Below the pieces are notes generated by a model. The model was given only the letters and a program-made list of their open reading frames with translations, was not told the origin of the DNA and did no database searches. DNA of 64,000 bases from Ahaetulla prasina (Eukaryota; Chordata; Lepidosauria; Squamata; Colubridae), in assembly GCF_028640845.1 (NCBI RefSeq), contig NC_080540.1, positions 234,457,794-234,521,793 of the forward strand, given 5' to 3'. A program made the translations under genes and the position numbers. Shown in pieces: positions 11,880 to 23,935 of the stretch (its first letter is position 1; each line of letters begins with the position of its first letter).

Positions 11880-12990
11880 TATCAAGGAGCTACATGTTAA
11901 AAGTGGTGTTCCCCAAGGCAGCATTCTTGGACCAACACTCTTCATATTATACATTAATTATCTCTGTGACCATATTACAAGTAATTGTGTTCTCTTTGCT
12001 GACCATGTCAAACTATTTAACACCACCAACAAAACAACTATCCTCCAAAAAGACCTGGACTTTTTATCTGAATGGTCTAAAACTTGGCAACTCCAAATCT
12101 CAATCAGCAAATTCTCAGTCTTACATATAGGAAAAAAGAACCTAAACACTAAGTACAAGCTTGATGGACATTACCTTACTGATGACCCCCACCCTGTTAA
12201 AGATCTTGGAGTTTTCATATCAAATGATCTAAGTGCCAAAGCCCACTGTAACTACATCGCAAAAAAGGCTTTAAAAGTTGTAAACCTAATCTTACGTAGC
12301 TTCTTCTCCAAAAACACTACACTACTAACCAGAGCATATAAAACATTTGCTAGACCAATTCTTGAATACAGCTCGACTGTTTGGAACCCATACCACATTT
12401 CTGACATCAATACAATTGAACGTGTCCAGAAATATTTTACAAGAAGAGTACTCCACTCCTCTGAATACAACAAAAAACCTTATGCCACCAGACTAGAAAT
12501 CCTGGGTTTAGAAATTTAGAACTACGCCTCCTGCGACATGACCTGAGTTTCACTCATAGAATCATCTATTACAATGTCCTTCCTGTTGAAGATTACTTCA
12601 GCTTCAATCGCAACAATACACGAGCACACAATAGATTTAAGCTTAATGTTAACCGCTCCAATCTTGATTGCAGAAAATATGACTTCAGTAACAGAGTTGT
12701 TAATGCTTGGAATACACTACTGACTCTGTGGTCTCTTCCCAAAATCCCAAAAGCTTCAACCAAAAACTATCTACTATTGATCTCACCCCATTCCTAAGAG
12801 GTCTGTAAGGGGCATGCATAACAGCAGAAACGTGCCTACCGTTCCTGTCCTATTGTTTTCCTTCATTATATCCAATTAATATAGTTATTACATGCTCATA
12901 CTCATATATACTGTATGCTTATGTGTTGTATAGTTGTTTCATGCTTATGCTTACATATACTGTGTGACAAAAATAAAAAAATAAAATAAA
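11880..12990 (+). mobile_element. 5'-truncated CR1-group LINE, RT palm to 3' end
   Basis: The + frame opens with the RT motif SGVPQGSILGPTLF (from 11902), then FADHVKLFN (11995-) where FADD is expected. The CR1-group thumb/C-terminus follows with LDFLSEWSKTWQL, VLHIGKKN, DLGVFISNDLS and TFARPILEYSS. The frame stops at 12517-12519 and continues in another frame (IIYYNVLP, NRNNTRAHNRFKLN, KYDFSNRVVNAWN), so there is at least one indel. The second catalytic Asp of FADD reads His. The A-rich 3' end is near 12970-12990. It is the same family as 30190-33115 (minus), which keeps the 5' part. Confidence 0.85.
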
Positions 12991-14150
12991 ATAGGATGTA
13001 TACTCACCCATGGCCCTCCTCTTCCTCTCATCTGCAAAGTGACAAACTTTGCCAGCAAGACTTTATAAAAGAGGAGGACGCAAATTCGAAACTAAGTACA
13101 TTTGGACTGTGTTGATTGAAGGTGGATGACCTTCTATCATGAGGTCATCCCATCATCTCTTGGTTTATAATTAGCTTAAGCTCTGCTAATAAAAGATCTA
13201 ACTAATATTAGAAAGAATCTATCTTGCAAGAGCTAAATTTAATAGTTGTGTTTTACATGCCATCTCCAAAAATGAGGAGGATACCAATAAACTTTAGTTC
13301 TTTTTCTTAATAATGATCAATGATACAACCAAATACTGTTTCTCTCCTTCTGTAACAAGGACCAATGACCACATTCCATGTTCTGTGCTGGTATGGACAT
13401 AGTTTAATAGCTATCATGTTTTCTTTATTCTCCTGCTTTTCTCTGGATTTCCTTAACTATTTAGTTGATGAATAGTTTTTGTAAACTCCAAAGCTTATAT
13501 TCTATTTTGTAAAACTCCAGCTATTAACTTTATATGGATTTGGATGCATGTCTCTTAATAATTCTCCTGGGGAGCATTACTGGGTTATCATGACATTCTA
13601 AACTGGTCATAGCAAAATGCCCTATATGTGGTTTAAAAATAACATGGGTTCACTAATGCTCTGGAATGATGCTCTTAAACTTCCATTAGCTATCAACTCC
13701 ACACTAGCAAGGAGTGTAAAGTTACAGCGAGATGTCAGACTGAACTAGCTGGGAATGTGGTATGCAATTTAGAGGAAAGTGATTCTAATGCTTGCACTCT
13801 TTGCTTAAACCATCTGAAAGGAGCAGAAAAATGCTACCATGGCACTCAAAGAGAGATGCAGAATACAGTATTTGGTTTGATCAAGCCAGTGTCGGTAATA
13901 ATCAGGATTGCAGTTGATTGGAAAGCAAGACAGATAGACAGACAGACAGTTGGGGGGGGGAGAAAAGTTGGAACTTCTCTTTTAGGTTGGAAAGTTGGGA
14001 ATGAGGCTGGATTCTTCATTGCATGCAAAATATGCTAAGAGCATTGTGGATAAAATAAGGTGAAGGAGAACTATGGGGGAAAAAACTTTTCTGAATAAGC
14101 TCTTTATAATATGCATGGAAGTATGTAAATCTTTAAAAGAGTCCAATTAT
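12991..14150. other. Unrecognised non-coding stretch
   Basis: No family recognised. A short poly-G run lies at 13950. Confidence 0.4.
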
Positions 14151-14154
14151 CCAT

Positions 14155-14368
14155 TATGCAGTGGTTAGAATGTAGCATTGCAGACTAATTCTGCCGACTG
14201 CCAGCAGTTCGATTCTGCCTGTCTCAAGCTTGACCCAGCCTTCCATCCTTCCACGCTCAGTAAAATGAGGATCCAGATTGTTGGGAGCAATATGCTGACT
14301 CTGTAAACTGCTTAGCGAGGGCTGTAAAGCACTGTGAAGTGGTCTATAAGTGCTATTGCTATTATATT
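14155..14368 (+). mobile_element. tRNA-derived SINE (GCTATT-tailed family)
   Basis: tRNA-like head with A box GCAGTGGTTAGAATG and B box GTTCGATTC. A conserved body follows (TGACCCAGCCTTCCATCCTT, AATATGCTGACTCTGTAAAC, GGGCTGTAAAGCACTGTGAA), and the tail is GTGCTATTGCTATT. The B box marks a pol III promoter. Related copies are 36785-37035 (minus) and 40925-41150. Confidence 0.75.
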
Positions 14369-14639
14369 AAAGACACAGATAGATCCTTATTAACTGCCAT
14401 TTTTATTATTAGTATGGTAATTGACCAGTAGATGTAGACTTTATTTATTTTTATTTTCCTTTAAATTGGAAATGATCTAGCCACTGTACAGTACAACCAG
14501 CCATAATGTGCAGACCTCAGCTAGTGTGAAGGAAGAGCAGGTGAGGCAACGAAAGGAGATTTAAATCCTTTCCCCATCTTCCACTTTTCCTCATCCAAAT
14601 TAGACATTTTGAAATTGTTATTCCAATTGACTCTGCTCT

Positions 14640-14815
14640 CTTTTCTCTCTCTCTCTCCTTCCTTCCTTCCTTCCTTCCTTCCTTCCTTCCTTCCTTCCTT
14701 CCTTCCTTCCTTCCTTCCTTCCTTCCTTCCTTCTTTCTCTTTCTCTTTCCCTCCCTCGCTTCTTTCTCTTTCTCTTTCTCTTTCCCTTCCTTCCTTCCTT
14801 TTTTCTTTCCACATT
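14640..14815. repeat. (CTTC)n / (TTTCTC)n pyrimidine microsatellite
   Basis: A nearly perfect TTCC tetranucleotide run from about 14659 to 14731, followed by TTTCTC and CCTT units. The repetitive Pro/Ser/Phe and Arg/Lys/Glu frames are artefacts. Confidence 0.95.
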
Positions 14816-14989
14816 GATTTCTTGTGCCATTTTCACCTTTCCTTGTTGCATCAGTTAGTAGTTATAGTTTTACTACCTCCTTCAAATTCCAACTAATCTG
14901 GACTCTTTGTCCTATTGATTTATCCTATGTATATTTAAATATTATGGTATATTATGACTTGGGAGCCCCTGAGGAACAGCCAGTTTTCA

Positions 14990-15425
14990 TGAGTCTCTGT
15001 CTGTCCAATTTGACCTAGCAGACATCCTGTAATGGGGCATGCTGCACATCCTGTTAACCAAAGAAGATTGGCTGATGGAGACTTGAAGACAAGCATTTTC
15101 TGCAGTAGGCCTGCAGCTCAGAAGGCACCTCATCCTCCCCTCAGAAATTAAAATGGCCCTAATCTTGACAGCCTTTTGTAAGGCTCTAAAAACCTGGCTG
15201 TGTTTCTGAGTCTGAGGTGCCGACTGCGCTAAGGGCCCCATTTCCTGGCTTCATTACTACCTGGCCAAGTATGTCACATGTTGTATATATTTATTTTGGA
15301 CTTTTAAATATTTTTTCCATTATTTTGGATGTTTTTATGGCTTTTATTGTAGTATATTTTTTGAATTGCAAGCTGCTCAGATTCATTGTTTGAGATGGGC
15401 AGTTATAGAAATTGAATAAATAAAT
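14990..15425 (+). mobile_element. Decayed L2/CR1-group LINE 3' end
   Basis: A remnant of the ORF2 C-terminus (around 15140-15215, pattern KALKTWLCF comparable to RELKTHLF at 4860). A typical 3' UTR end follows: GCTGCTCAGATTC, GAGATGGGCAGTTATAGAA, AATAAATAAAT. Frames are broken. Confidence 0.6.
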
Positions 15426-15499
15426 ATTAAAAATTGCTCTCTTGAGGTTCTAATGATGCACCTGAGTACACCTGCTTCAATTTCATGTCCCACTTATAA

Positions 15500-15550
15500 A
15501 CAGAACTTTTGGGCTCAGTTGTGGTTGTAAGGTCGAGGACTATCTATAGT
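15500..15550. repeat. Fragment of the palindromic TAGTCCTCGACTTA family
   Basis: TTTGGGCTCAGTTGTGG then TTGTAAGGTCGAGGACTAT matches the right end of the elements at 28571 and 63408. Confidence 0.5.
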
Positions 15551-15668
15551 CATGGAGTTTAGAGTTGTTGGTTGTCTGCTGGCCGAATTCCATGTCCCCA
15601 TGGTTGTGACCATGACTTTAGATCTTCTCATGACTCTGTGTTAAGATGTGACCAGTTTGCATTCAGAT

Positions 15669-15843
15669 CAGTGGTGGGTTGCTACTGGTTCACCCCGGAT
15701 TGGGCGAACCTGTAGCAGTGGTGGCGGGAGGCTGCGCCTACCTGCCCAGACATCTCTGAGCATGTGTTGAAGCATTGTGCATGCAGAAACGTGCATGCAC
15801 CCACAAGCAAACTAGTAGCAACTGAATTTGAAACCCAATACTG
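15669..15843. mobile_element. hAT-like MITE, CAGTGGTGGGTT family
   Basis: Starts CAGTGGTGGGTTGCTACTGG and ends AAACCCAATACTG. It is bounded by a perfect 8-bp duplication ATTCAGAT (15661-15668 and 15844-15851). Non-coding. Relatives are 17419, 19243, 41657 and 61318. Confidence 0.8.
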
Positions 15844-15851
15844 ATTCAGAT

Positions 15852-16915
15852 GACAGGGATTGTTCAAAGAAAAGAAAGGAGAACATAAAACTTTCTTCAG
15901 ACTTCCCTTGGCTAGAACAACCAAAGGAGATTAAATGAGCAAACCCCTCAAAATCTTTCCTGGCTCTCAAAAGGGGAGAAAGAGAGTTCACACTCAACGT
16001 GAAATCTATTTTTGTTTTCCCCCTGGGTCTATGCATCCAAATGCAAGACATTTTACCTACTCTGAATTGTACTAGTTCTGTTCTTCTTCAGCTTTCAAAA
16101 GTGTTCATGATTGTTAAAATAAGAATGAAAACTAGGGATGTGAAACAGATGTTATTTTCTCCTGCCAAACTGTCATTTGTTGCTGCAATCCAAGATCTCT
16201 CTTCCGCAGGCAGAACAATGAGTCCAAATGAAAAGACTATAGGCTGCTTCTGCAAACAAAGGATTTGACATATGGGGAAGCTGGGGTGGCAAAATGTCAC
16301 ACCTTGCGTCTTTGTACTGGCAAATACTGCATTTAATGACCATCAATAGTTTCCTTTTATTTCAAACAGCATCTAATAAATTATAGATATTTGCAGCAAA
16401 TATACAGCTAGTTCAAGGAAACAAACGGAATGACAGCTGAATGGTGGGGTAATCCATAATGCTTTGTCATTACAGTATATTTGTTGAGATATGAGTCTTA
16501 TTTGCAACAGTTACAGTTATCTCTGTATATGATATTCAGAACTGAATTTTCCACAATGTTCAACCAGAAATTGTGCAATATTCTCCATGAAGAAATTTCA
16601 GTGGGAATGATTGGCCACCTGTTGATTTGGAAAAGGGCATACATCAGGTGTGAAAGATAAGGTCCATGCATGAAGGTCCAATTACCAGTAAACTAATTTA
16701 TTGCTAATCATGCCCATCTTCTCAACTAATGGTGAGCATCTGCTTGGAGTTAGATAAGGGTCCATGGAATTCAAAGAAGGTTAGACTTAGTCCGCTTATG
16801 ACTATGTAGGAATTTTAGGAGGATCCCTTTTTTAACTCTGTCTCTAATCCTGCCATTCCTTCTACAGCATACTCTATTTGCTATCTTCAGCTTCTGAAGG
16901 AAAGGGACAATATAA
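15852..16915. other. Unrecognised non-coding stretch
   Basis: No recognised family. Frames of 60-90 codons show no family motifs. Confidence 0.4.
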
Positions 16916-16923
16916 ATCTAGAT

Positions 16924-17031
16924 CAGGGGTCTCCAACCTTGACAACTTTAAGCCTGGAGGACTTCAACTCCCAGAATTCCCTGGGAGTTGAAGTCCTCCA
17001 GGCTTAAAGTTGCCAAGGTTGGAGACCCCTG
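16924..17031. mobile_element. hAT-type palindromic MITE
   Basis: A 108-bp palindrome with CAGGGGTCTCCAACCTT on the left and its inverse on the right. Flanks are ATCTAGAT (16916-16923) and ATCTAGGG (17032-17039), 6 of 8 matching, with central TA. Confidence 0.8.
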
Positions 17032-17050
17032 ATCTAGGGAATCAATAAAT

Positions 17051-17164
17051 CAGGGTCTCAACCTTGGTCCCTTTAAGACTTGTGGACTTCAACTCCCAGA
17101 GTTCCTCAGAACTCTGTGAGTTGAAGTCCACAAGTCTTAAAGGGACCAAGGTTGGAAACCCCTG
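17051..17164. mobile_element. hAT-type palindromic MITE
   Basis: Inserted 19 bp from the preceding copy and independently of it: a perfect 8-bp duplication CAATAAAT flanks it (17043-17050 and 17165-17172). Ends are CAGGGTCTCAACC and GGTTGGAAACCCCTG. Confidence 0.85.
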
Positions 17165-17418
17165 CAATAAATAATTAGTAAATGGTCTGATCAAATTTTA
17201 AACAGAATCTAGCCTGCATATCTGGGAGATTACTTTTCTTAGTCTTTTCATTTGCAAATCCTTTTCTCTAAAGTTGGCATGAGACACCCCCCCCCCGTAA
17301 TGTGTTTGGGTTTTTCAAAAAAAATAAAAAAATTCTGCAACTTATTTTTTTTCAGTGTAAGGAATTTTGTTATTTGTATTTGGAGACAATGACAAGATTC
17401 TGCACAGTGGGAAACACC

Positions 17419-17652
17419 CAGGGGTGAAATCCAGCAGGTTCTGACAGGTTCTGGAGAACCGGTAGCAGAAATTTTGAATAGTTTGGAGAACCGGTAAATA
17501 CCACCTCTGCTGGCCCCGGAGTGGGGTGGGAATGGAGATTTTGCAGTATCCTTCCCCTGCCATGCCCACCAAGCCATGCCCACCAAGCCACACGATGCCC
17601 ACCAAGCCAGGTCCACAGAACCAGTAGTAAAAAAAATTGGATTTCACCACTG
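17419..17652. mobile_element. hAT-like MITE, CAGGGGTGAAATCC family
   Basis: Ends CAGGGGTGAAATCC and GGATTTCACCACTG are inverted. A perfect 8-bp duplication GAAACACC flanks it (17411-17418 and 17653-17660). The interior holds tandem GCCCACCAAGCCA-like units and paired GGAGAACCGGTA motifs. It is closely related to 19243-19533. Confidence 0.85.
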
Positions 17653-17659
17653 GAAACAC

Positions 17660-18080
17660 CAGATCTATTTGTAGTACCTTGGCCCCCAAGATCACACTGC
17701 CAAAATCTGGTGACCTAATATGAAACTTTTGTGGTATTTGTTTGTTTAATTTTTATTTATTATGTTTCTTAACTTGCATGTTTTATTTTAAAGAACGATC
17801 ACTTCCACTCCACTCCAAGGGTCTGAAATGTTGGCTAATTTAATTCAACCTCATAAATCATCCTGTAAATGATACTAACTACCCTCAATTGCAAAAGGAT
17901 TAGTTGCTCCATGTGGATGGAGACAAGGAAAGGATGGAGAATTTGTGCCTAACAGACATCACTGAAACACATACTTTTATACTAAAACTTTGCTTACGTG
18001 ACAGCTTGCAGCTTCTGAGAGTGAGATTTGAAGGGCCACAGATCTTGTCTTGAGCTGAGAATAGGGACAATTAACATCTT
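17660..18080. other. Unrecognised non-coding stretch
   Basis: Nothing recognised. Confidence 0.35.
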
Positions 18081-18089
18081 GAAAAGTCA

Positions 18090-18325
18090 GATGAGAGCTG
18101 GGAGGGACATTGGAAACTTTCTAGTCCAATCCTCTCATCAAGCAGGAGCCCCTGTATCATTTTAGAAAAACTGGCTGTCCAGTCTCTTCTTAAAAACACC
18201 TATTGATGAAGCACCAAAAACTTCTGAAGGCAAGCTGTCCCACCGGTTATCTCAGTAACATCTTATACAATTGGCCAAACTTGGACTCAACATCTCCTCT
18301 GGCAGAGTTTCTCCAAGATGAACAA
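18090..18325 (-). mobile_element. CR1 LINE 3' end
   Basis: On + the sequence reads GCTGGGAGGGACATTGGA, CTAGTCCAATCCTCTCATC, AGCAGGAGCCCCTG, CTGTCCAGTCTCTTCTTAAA. This is the inverse of the conserved CR1 ORF2 end and 3' UTR. It is 5'-truncated, as is typical of CR1. Confidence 0.75.
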
Positions 18326-18329
18326 TTCT

Positions 18330-19230
18330 GTCTTTTGTTTATGAATTATTTTTAGTAGCAATGCCAGTTATCACCAATGGTTTTGCATATTGCACGCTCT
18401 ACCGTTAAACAATGGATAATGTCACTCCATGTCTCTCAACCGAACATACCTCCTTGTTTGCTTAGCAAAAATGAAATTATTCCCAAGTACAGCATCTCGA
18501 AAGAAATTATTATGATTATATTCCACCTTACTAGTTAACCTAAATATTTATTCCTGCATGCTGAATTTCACCCTGTGGTTCTTGAGGCTCGTGAGCTTAT
18601 ATTTTTAATTGCCCTCCTTTACTCAGATTGCCCGTATTCATTTAAATGATCAAATATGAAATTTTTCTTTCCCTGCGTGCTTTCCCTTTCTTTGTTTTCT
18701 ATAGATTTAAATGTGACATGAAACTGTGCACCACATTTGTTATTCTTGAATGCTCACTGAGAGCATTTTATAACCCAAGAGAATACACATAATTTTCTGC
18801 TTTAAAGTCATAAGAAGTTATTTGTCACTCAATCAAAATAAAAATGTCACTTCAGTATGGATTTCCCGATTGACAGAGTTTTTTTTTCCTGAGCAAAACA
18901 GACAAACCCCTATTCCTAGCTCAATAATATTTGCAGTTTTGCTAATTCTCTTTTTTTTTCTTCCCCTCTATCTTGCCAGGAAATGTTACTTAATGGAAGT
19001 TTTAAGACAGACGTATAGTACTAAATTCACACCATGAAAGTGGCAAAATTAACATTATGATAGGCTTGAATCTTTTAATAATCTTTGATTATTTTTTTAA
19101 AAAAAAAACTGATGTTTGTCTCCCAACGGAAGAAAAAAACGTTTTTTTTTCAGATCTTGCCCCTTTGAGATCTTTTTGAGATCTTTTTGAAATTTGCTGT
19201 GTCAGTCACTGGAAAATGATTTGCATGCTG
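18330..19230. other. Unrecognised non-coding stretch
   Basis: No family recognised. Contains short homopolymer runs around 18880, 18950, 19100 and 19145. Confidence 0.4.
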
Positions 19231-19242
19231 AAGGGATTGTTT

Positions 19243-19533
19243 CAGAGGGTTTCAGCAGGTTCTGACTAGTTCTGGAGAACCGGTAGCAGAAATTTTGAGT
19301 AGTTCAGAGAACCAGTAGTAAAAATTCTGACTGGCCCCGCCCCCATCTATTCTCTGCCTCCCAAGTCCCAGCTGATTGGGAGGAAATGGGGATTTTTCAG
19401 TAACCTTCCCCTGGAGTGGGGTGGGAATGGACATTTTACAGTATCCTTCCCCTGCTACGCCCACCAAGCCATGCCACACCCACCAAGCCACGTCCACAGA
19501 ACCCGTAGTAAAAAATTTTGAAACCCACCACTG
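19243..19533. mobile_element. hAT-like MITE, CAGGGGTGAAATCC family
   Basis: A perfect 8-bp duplication GATTGTTT flanks it (19235-19242 and 19534-19541). Ends are CAGAGGGTTTCAGC and TTGAAACCCACCACTG. It shares GTTCTGGAGAACCGGTAGCA with 17419-17652. Confidence 0.85.
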
Positions 19534-19821
19534 GATTGTTTTGTATGATCAAAGTAGCCAACTGCATGTTGTTGTTTCCACTGATTTAATTAGACAGCAG
19601 ATCTCTTCAGAAAGTGCTGGGGAAACACCAGTAATTAAAACTGCAAAGGTTATCAAATGTAAGTATCATATAAGCTTTTATGAATGAATTTGTCAAACGG
19701 GTGAAATGGAACCACTGAAAGCTGTGTGCGCATGCAACACTCGTTTCTGAACATGATATCCTCTGCAGCTGATGAAATAGGCTTTGATCCATGAAAGCAT
19801 GTGATAATAAACTGATTAGGC

Positions 19822-19956
19822 CAGGGGTCTCCAACCTTGGTCCCTTTAAGACTTGTGGACTTCAACTCCCAGAGTCCCTCAGCCAGCAAAGCTGGCTGAA
19901 GAACTCTGGGAGTTGAAGTCCACAAGTCTTAAAGGGACCAAGGTTGGAGACCCCTG
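19822..19956. mobile_element. hAT-type palindromic MITE
   Basis: A 135-bp palindrome almost identical to 3244-3378. It has a perfect 8-bp duplication GATTAGGC (19814-19821 and 19957-19964). The near-identity of arms and target duplication marks it as one of the youngest copies. Confidence 0.9.
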
Positions 19957-20119
19957 GATTAGGCTTTAAAGGGGGGGGGGCAAGCTTCTTGTTTTTGCTG
20001 CAAGAGCTAACATGGCATTCTGCTGGGAAACATCCTCATTTCCTATGCTGTGAAGACAGATTTCCCTCAGTTGGAATCAATCTGCTATCACACTATTCAG
20101 GTGCAAGAAAATAAAATTA

Positions 20120-20225
20120 AGGGATGTTTGATGAGTTTGCATGTTTTAAGCCTGCTTGTCGCCCAGCATCACTTGTGTGAGATGGGTGGCAATATAAATT
20201 GTATACATTAATTTATTAATTAGAT
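20120..20225 (+). repeat. LINE 3' tail fragment (L2/CR1 group)
   Basis: GATGGGTGGCAATATAAATT followed by AT-rich tail resembles the 3' end block of the LINE at 15270-15425. Confidence 0.4.
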
Positions 20226-20840
20226 CCAAATCTGAAGAAAATATTAAGGTGGGTGGGGGGGAGAGCGAAAGAGAGGACAGATAAAGATCTTCCAGAAATA
20301 AAAATTGGTGTCTTTTATTTGACAAGAGTTGAGGTTAGAATGAAGAGTGAATGAAAAATGAAGGCTTAGAATTCAGAAGTTAATTAGGATATCACTATGC
20401 TGGTGAATATAACAAAAGGGTAGCTATCAATCCTTTGTTACTTATAGGCAGAAGAAAGAAACTTTGGATTTAACCCTCCATTAGGTTTTTCTCTCTGTGT
20501 ATGGATTCTTGAGCTCAAAAGAAATACCTTTGGTCCTTTTGAAGTCACTGTGATTACATAAAAGAGTTGACATATCCAGATCAATTCCTGGTCATTACTG
20601 TGACTCTGTTGTATTTCAATAAGAATAAGAAACAGTCTTGATGTATTATTTCTCTCCTGTTTGAAGATCTTCTAGATTCTATTTGAATAAATTTGAAATA
20701 TTGCATCCAGTTCTGGTCACCATGATACAAAACTGACAGTGAAGCCATAGAAAGAGTACAGAGAAGAGACATAAATATGCTACGGGAGCTGGAGGCTAAA
20801 CTATACGAAAAACTGTTGAGGGAACTAAGTACGCCTAGTC

Positions 20841-20955
20841 CAGGGGTCTGCAAACTTGGCTTTTTTAAGACTTGTGGATTTCAACTCCCAGAGTTCCTCA
20901 GCCAGCAAAGCTTGAAGTCCACAAGTCTTAAAAGAGCCAAGTTTGCAGACCCCTG
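20841..20955. mobile_element. hAT-type palindromic MITE inside CR1
   Basis: A 115-bp palindrome, CAGGGGTCTGCAAACTTGGC with inverse right arm. Flanks are GCCTAGTC (20833-20840) and GTCTAGTC (20956-20963), 7 of 8 matching, with central TA. It splits the CR1 copy, so it is younger than that copy. Confidence 0.85.
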
Positions 20956-21063
20956 GTCTAGTCTAAAGAGAAGACTCAGGGGTGATGTAATAGTCATCTC
21001 CTAATACTTGAAGGGCACAGAGATGAGAGCATCGATGTATTCTCCATAGCACCTGAGGGCAGG

Positions 21064-21150
21064 GGTGGTGTTCACTTACCTTCACTAACGGTTCATAAAT
21101 GTGAGCCACCCACGGTTCATCTGAACTGGATAAAACCAGCTGAATATCAC
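21064..21150. mobile_element. hAT-like MITE fragment in CR1
   Basis: CAGGGGTGGTGTTCACTTACC with ACGGTTCATAAATG and CCACGGTTCATCTGAACTGG resembles the ends of the CAGTGGTGGGTT family. The right end and duplication are not clear. Confidence 0.4.
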
Positions 21151-21414
21151 CATGCTTGAGGGTAGGACAAGAAGCAACTTGTATAACTTGTAGAAGTTCA
21201 TTGGAGGGAGGTCCAGTCTGGAAATTAGGAGGAATCTCCAGATAATCAGAACTGTTAATCAAGGAACATTTTGCCTCCTGGAGTTGTGAGTGCTCCATCA
21301 TTGTAGATTTTCAAGAAAAGACTGGACAAACAATTGTCTAGAATGTTATAAGGACTCCTGCCTTGGGCAGTGGGTTGGAGGTTCTTTCAGCCCGATAAGT
21401 CTATGATTTTAAAT

Positions 21415-23040
21415 AATATATACATCTTTTAAATGTATTGCTTTTCAATATGAAAAGGTGGCCTGATCTGCAGGTCTGTAGCATCCTCTGTTTTGGAGGC
21501 CTTCAGCCCCACCACATGAAGAGGAGGGCTAGGTTTCCCAAGTGGCCCTTGTTAGTTCCAGTCCAAGATTGGATCAAACGGGAGGCAGGGTTTTGTGACA
21601 TCTTTGCTTTTGATTGTGTGGTAATAATAGGGTTACAAAGATCAAGATAGGAATTAAGTCAAGGAGCTTGCCCAATCCATGGTTAGCAAACTCTTTAAAT
21701 TTCCATCCCCAGTTTGCTACAGGTTTCATTTTCAGAAGGCCTGACACTATACCACAGGGTATTGGTAGCCTGGCCCTTTAGCACAATGAACAATATTTGT
21801 CACATTGTGGGTATGAATTGTCCAGAGCTTGAAGTTTCTCCCTGGTTGGGGAATGCTGGCTAGGGGATTCTGGGGGTTGAAGTCCACACAGCTTCCAGTA
21901 ACCGAGGTTGGGAACCACTGCCATAGACCATCAGTTTCTCTCCTTTCCATTCCCTTCAAAGTCTGGGAATTTCACACGATATTTTCCCTTAGGCTTTAGA
22001 GTTCAAAGTGAAGTGACACAAAGTGAAGAATTCCTCTTTGTGTCAGGTGGAAGAGCCTAACTTGCTTGTGTATTTTGCTAGGCAGTCTACATGTTTATTA
22101 GTGAGGCATGTCTATCAACACATGCCCGCATGTTACTTAGAGATCTAAAGCTGCTATCAGACTCCAGGAACTCGTGTCTTTCCATTTTTTAAGTTGCCTT
22201 TGCTGCACCACCTGCTTTTCAGCCCTTGTTGAAATATTTATTTTATTCCCTTTGTGCATCTGCATTTGTTCTGAATGTGTGCGCGCGTGTGTGTGTGTCT
22301 CATTGTTTAAAATCCTTTTGGTGCTGAAAAACCCAGCGCCTTTTCTTGTCAATGTACTTTCTTTTAGCCTTCGGCTGTCAGCGTTCTTTCTGAAGCTCTT
22401 TGCTCTCGCACGATCCTTTATTTCATTTGTGAAACCTGTCATTTTATAATGTCTACAGCTCTTCACGAGATGTGGCATCTCCCAGCTTCAGATCCATTAG
22501 CTGTTCTACTTTATTCCAGATGATTCCAAAGTGTTTTGCAAGTTCTCCACTTCACTGCACTTAATCAATGGAGACACTAAGCGATAGATGTAGTTGGTAG
22601 ATATTAACACAAATTGAGTCGAAGCTGCTGGTTTCCCATTTCTCCAGGTAAGCTACTCATTATCCTGTGTGACTATATGCCAACTGATTTGAATGCATGA
22701 GAATAAACAGAGATAACTATTCATCCCAAACTTTCCTACCCACCTTTTCTGCTTATATTAAGGCACCTCATTAGGCCATTCTTTTCTGGAAGGAAGAGAT
22801 TTACAGGAATGTTCCAGCAGCACCAGCCAAAATGTAGTCATACTGTTTAGTATTGAAAATATCAGAAGGAAAAAAAAATTGGAATGAGCTTCCTCTTACC
22901 TGTATTTTAACCCAAAATTTAACCCAAACTTGGCAAATCAGTCAAGAAAATATTTATTAGGAAAATGTGGAGTAACAAATGAAATATATACACTAAGTTT
23001 ATATTACTCATAATCTATAGAGGAGAATATTAGTAATTCA
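21415..23040. other. Mostly unrecognised; one weak hAT-like end
   Basis: GGGGTTGAAGTCCACACAGC and GAGGTTGGGAACCACTG near 21868-21922 look like the right end of a hAT element; its left end was not found. The remainder, including (GTGT)n at 22280-22300, is unrecognised. Confidence 0.4.
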
Positions 23041-23046
23041 GATTTG

Positions 23047-23125
23047 AAATGAAGGGTCCTTGGTGCTCTCTGAGCTTGGTGGTTTGCTTGGAGACATTTC
23101 ATTAATTTGAGTATTGAAAGTTCTG
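23047..23125 (-). repeat. Penelope-like terminal fragment (half copy)
   Basis: GGGTCCTTGGTGCTCTCTGA, GCTTGGTGGTTTGCTTGGAG and ACATTTCATTA match one arm of the inverted structure at 36161-36331. The CTGATGA half is degraded here. Confidence 0.45.
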
Positions 23126-23539
23126 CAAGAAAATGATCAAAGACAGAGAGAATGAAGGATCTCCCCTTTATTTATTATCTTTTGTTATTTTTCTGACAAT
23201 AACCGTTATTTATTAGTATTGTGGATATTAGATATAGATGATTAAAATAAAATGTGGCGACCAGAAGATATCCAGGGGAAGTTGATAATGTCAAAATAAT
23301 GGGCGTGACCAGGAAATCATAGCCCCATCTCTTATTTAAGGGGTGCATCACACAAACAGAAAAAATGGCTGCGGGCTGATCATTTGTTGCACTGATGTAC
23401 CCACCATTTTGTTGCCAATTCCTGGAGGGAGAGGGGGTGCCTTCCCTATCCCAGTAGTGGCCAAAATTGTGAAAACCTTTTGGAAAAAGTGTATTTTCCA
23501 AAACTGGCTAATAACACCACTTTTTCTTGGAGCAGTAGC

Positions 23540-23578
23540 ATAAAATTAATTAATTAATTAATTAATTAATTAATTAAT

Positions 23579-23621
<43 letters not shown>

Positions 23622-23935
23622 TCAGGTTTTTATACCGCCCTTCTCCGAGGACTCAGGGCGGTGTACAGCATATATAAAACATAGATATCGAAAAATTTTA
23701 AAATACAATATTCAATTAAAAATCTAATTCAATAAGCTGCATGTTAAAATTGTTGAATAAAAAGTAATAATAGATTAAAACCCGTTAAAAAACCCCTAAA
23801 AAACCCTCAATATTAAAATTAATCATTAGGCCAGCCCCGCTTGATGAAAGAAAAAGGTTTTGAGCTTGCGCTTAAAGGTCTGAAGATCAGGGAGAAGACG
23901 AAGTCCCACAGGTAGATCATTCCATATATTAATGT
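23540..23935 (-). mobile_element. LINE 3' fragment inserted in the Tc1-type element
   Basis: The same 3' UTR block as 4640-4670 and 35290-35330 (ACCGCCCTTCTCC, GACTCAGGGCGGTGTACA), preceded on + by an (ATTT)n tail. A short stretch of ORF2 end lies near 23845-23925. An AT-only palindromic run follows to 24005. Confidence 0.7.

Larger units (their letters stand above)
20660..21410 (+). mobile_element. CR1 LINE 3' part, interrupted by two MITEs
   Basis: The + strand around 20690-20835 encodes CR1 C-terminal signatures in decayed form (KYCIQFW, ERVQRRDINMLREL). After the insertion at 20841-20955 the same frame family resumes (AGACTCAGGGGTGATGTAAT). A second hAT-like insertion begins near 21064. 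The CR1 3' UTR with its AAAGACTGGACAAACAATTG block runs to about 21410. Frames are broken. Confidence 0.7.

Noticed and set aside
14521..14896. Repetitive Phe/Leu/Pro/Ser and Arg/Lys/Glu frames
   Set aside because: Translations of the (TTCC)n microsatellite. The same applies to 34022, 44578 and the GGA tract at 1876.
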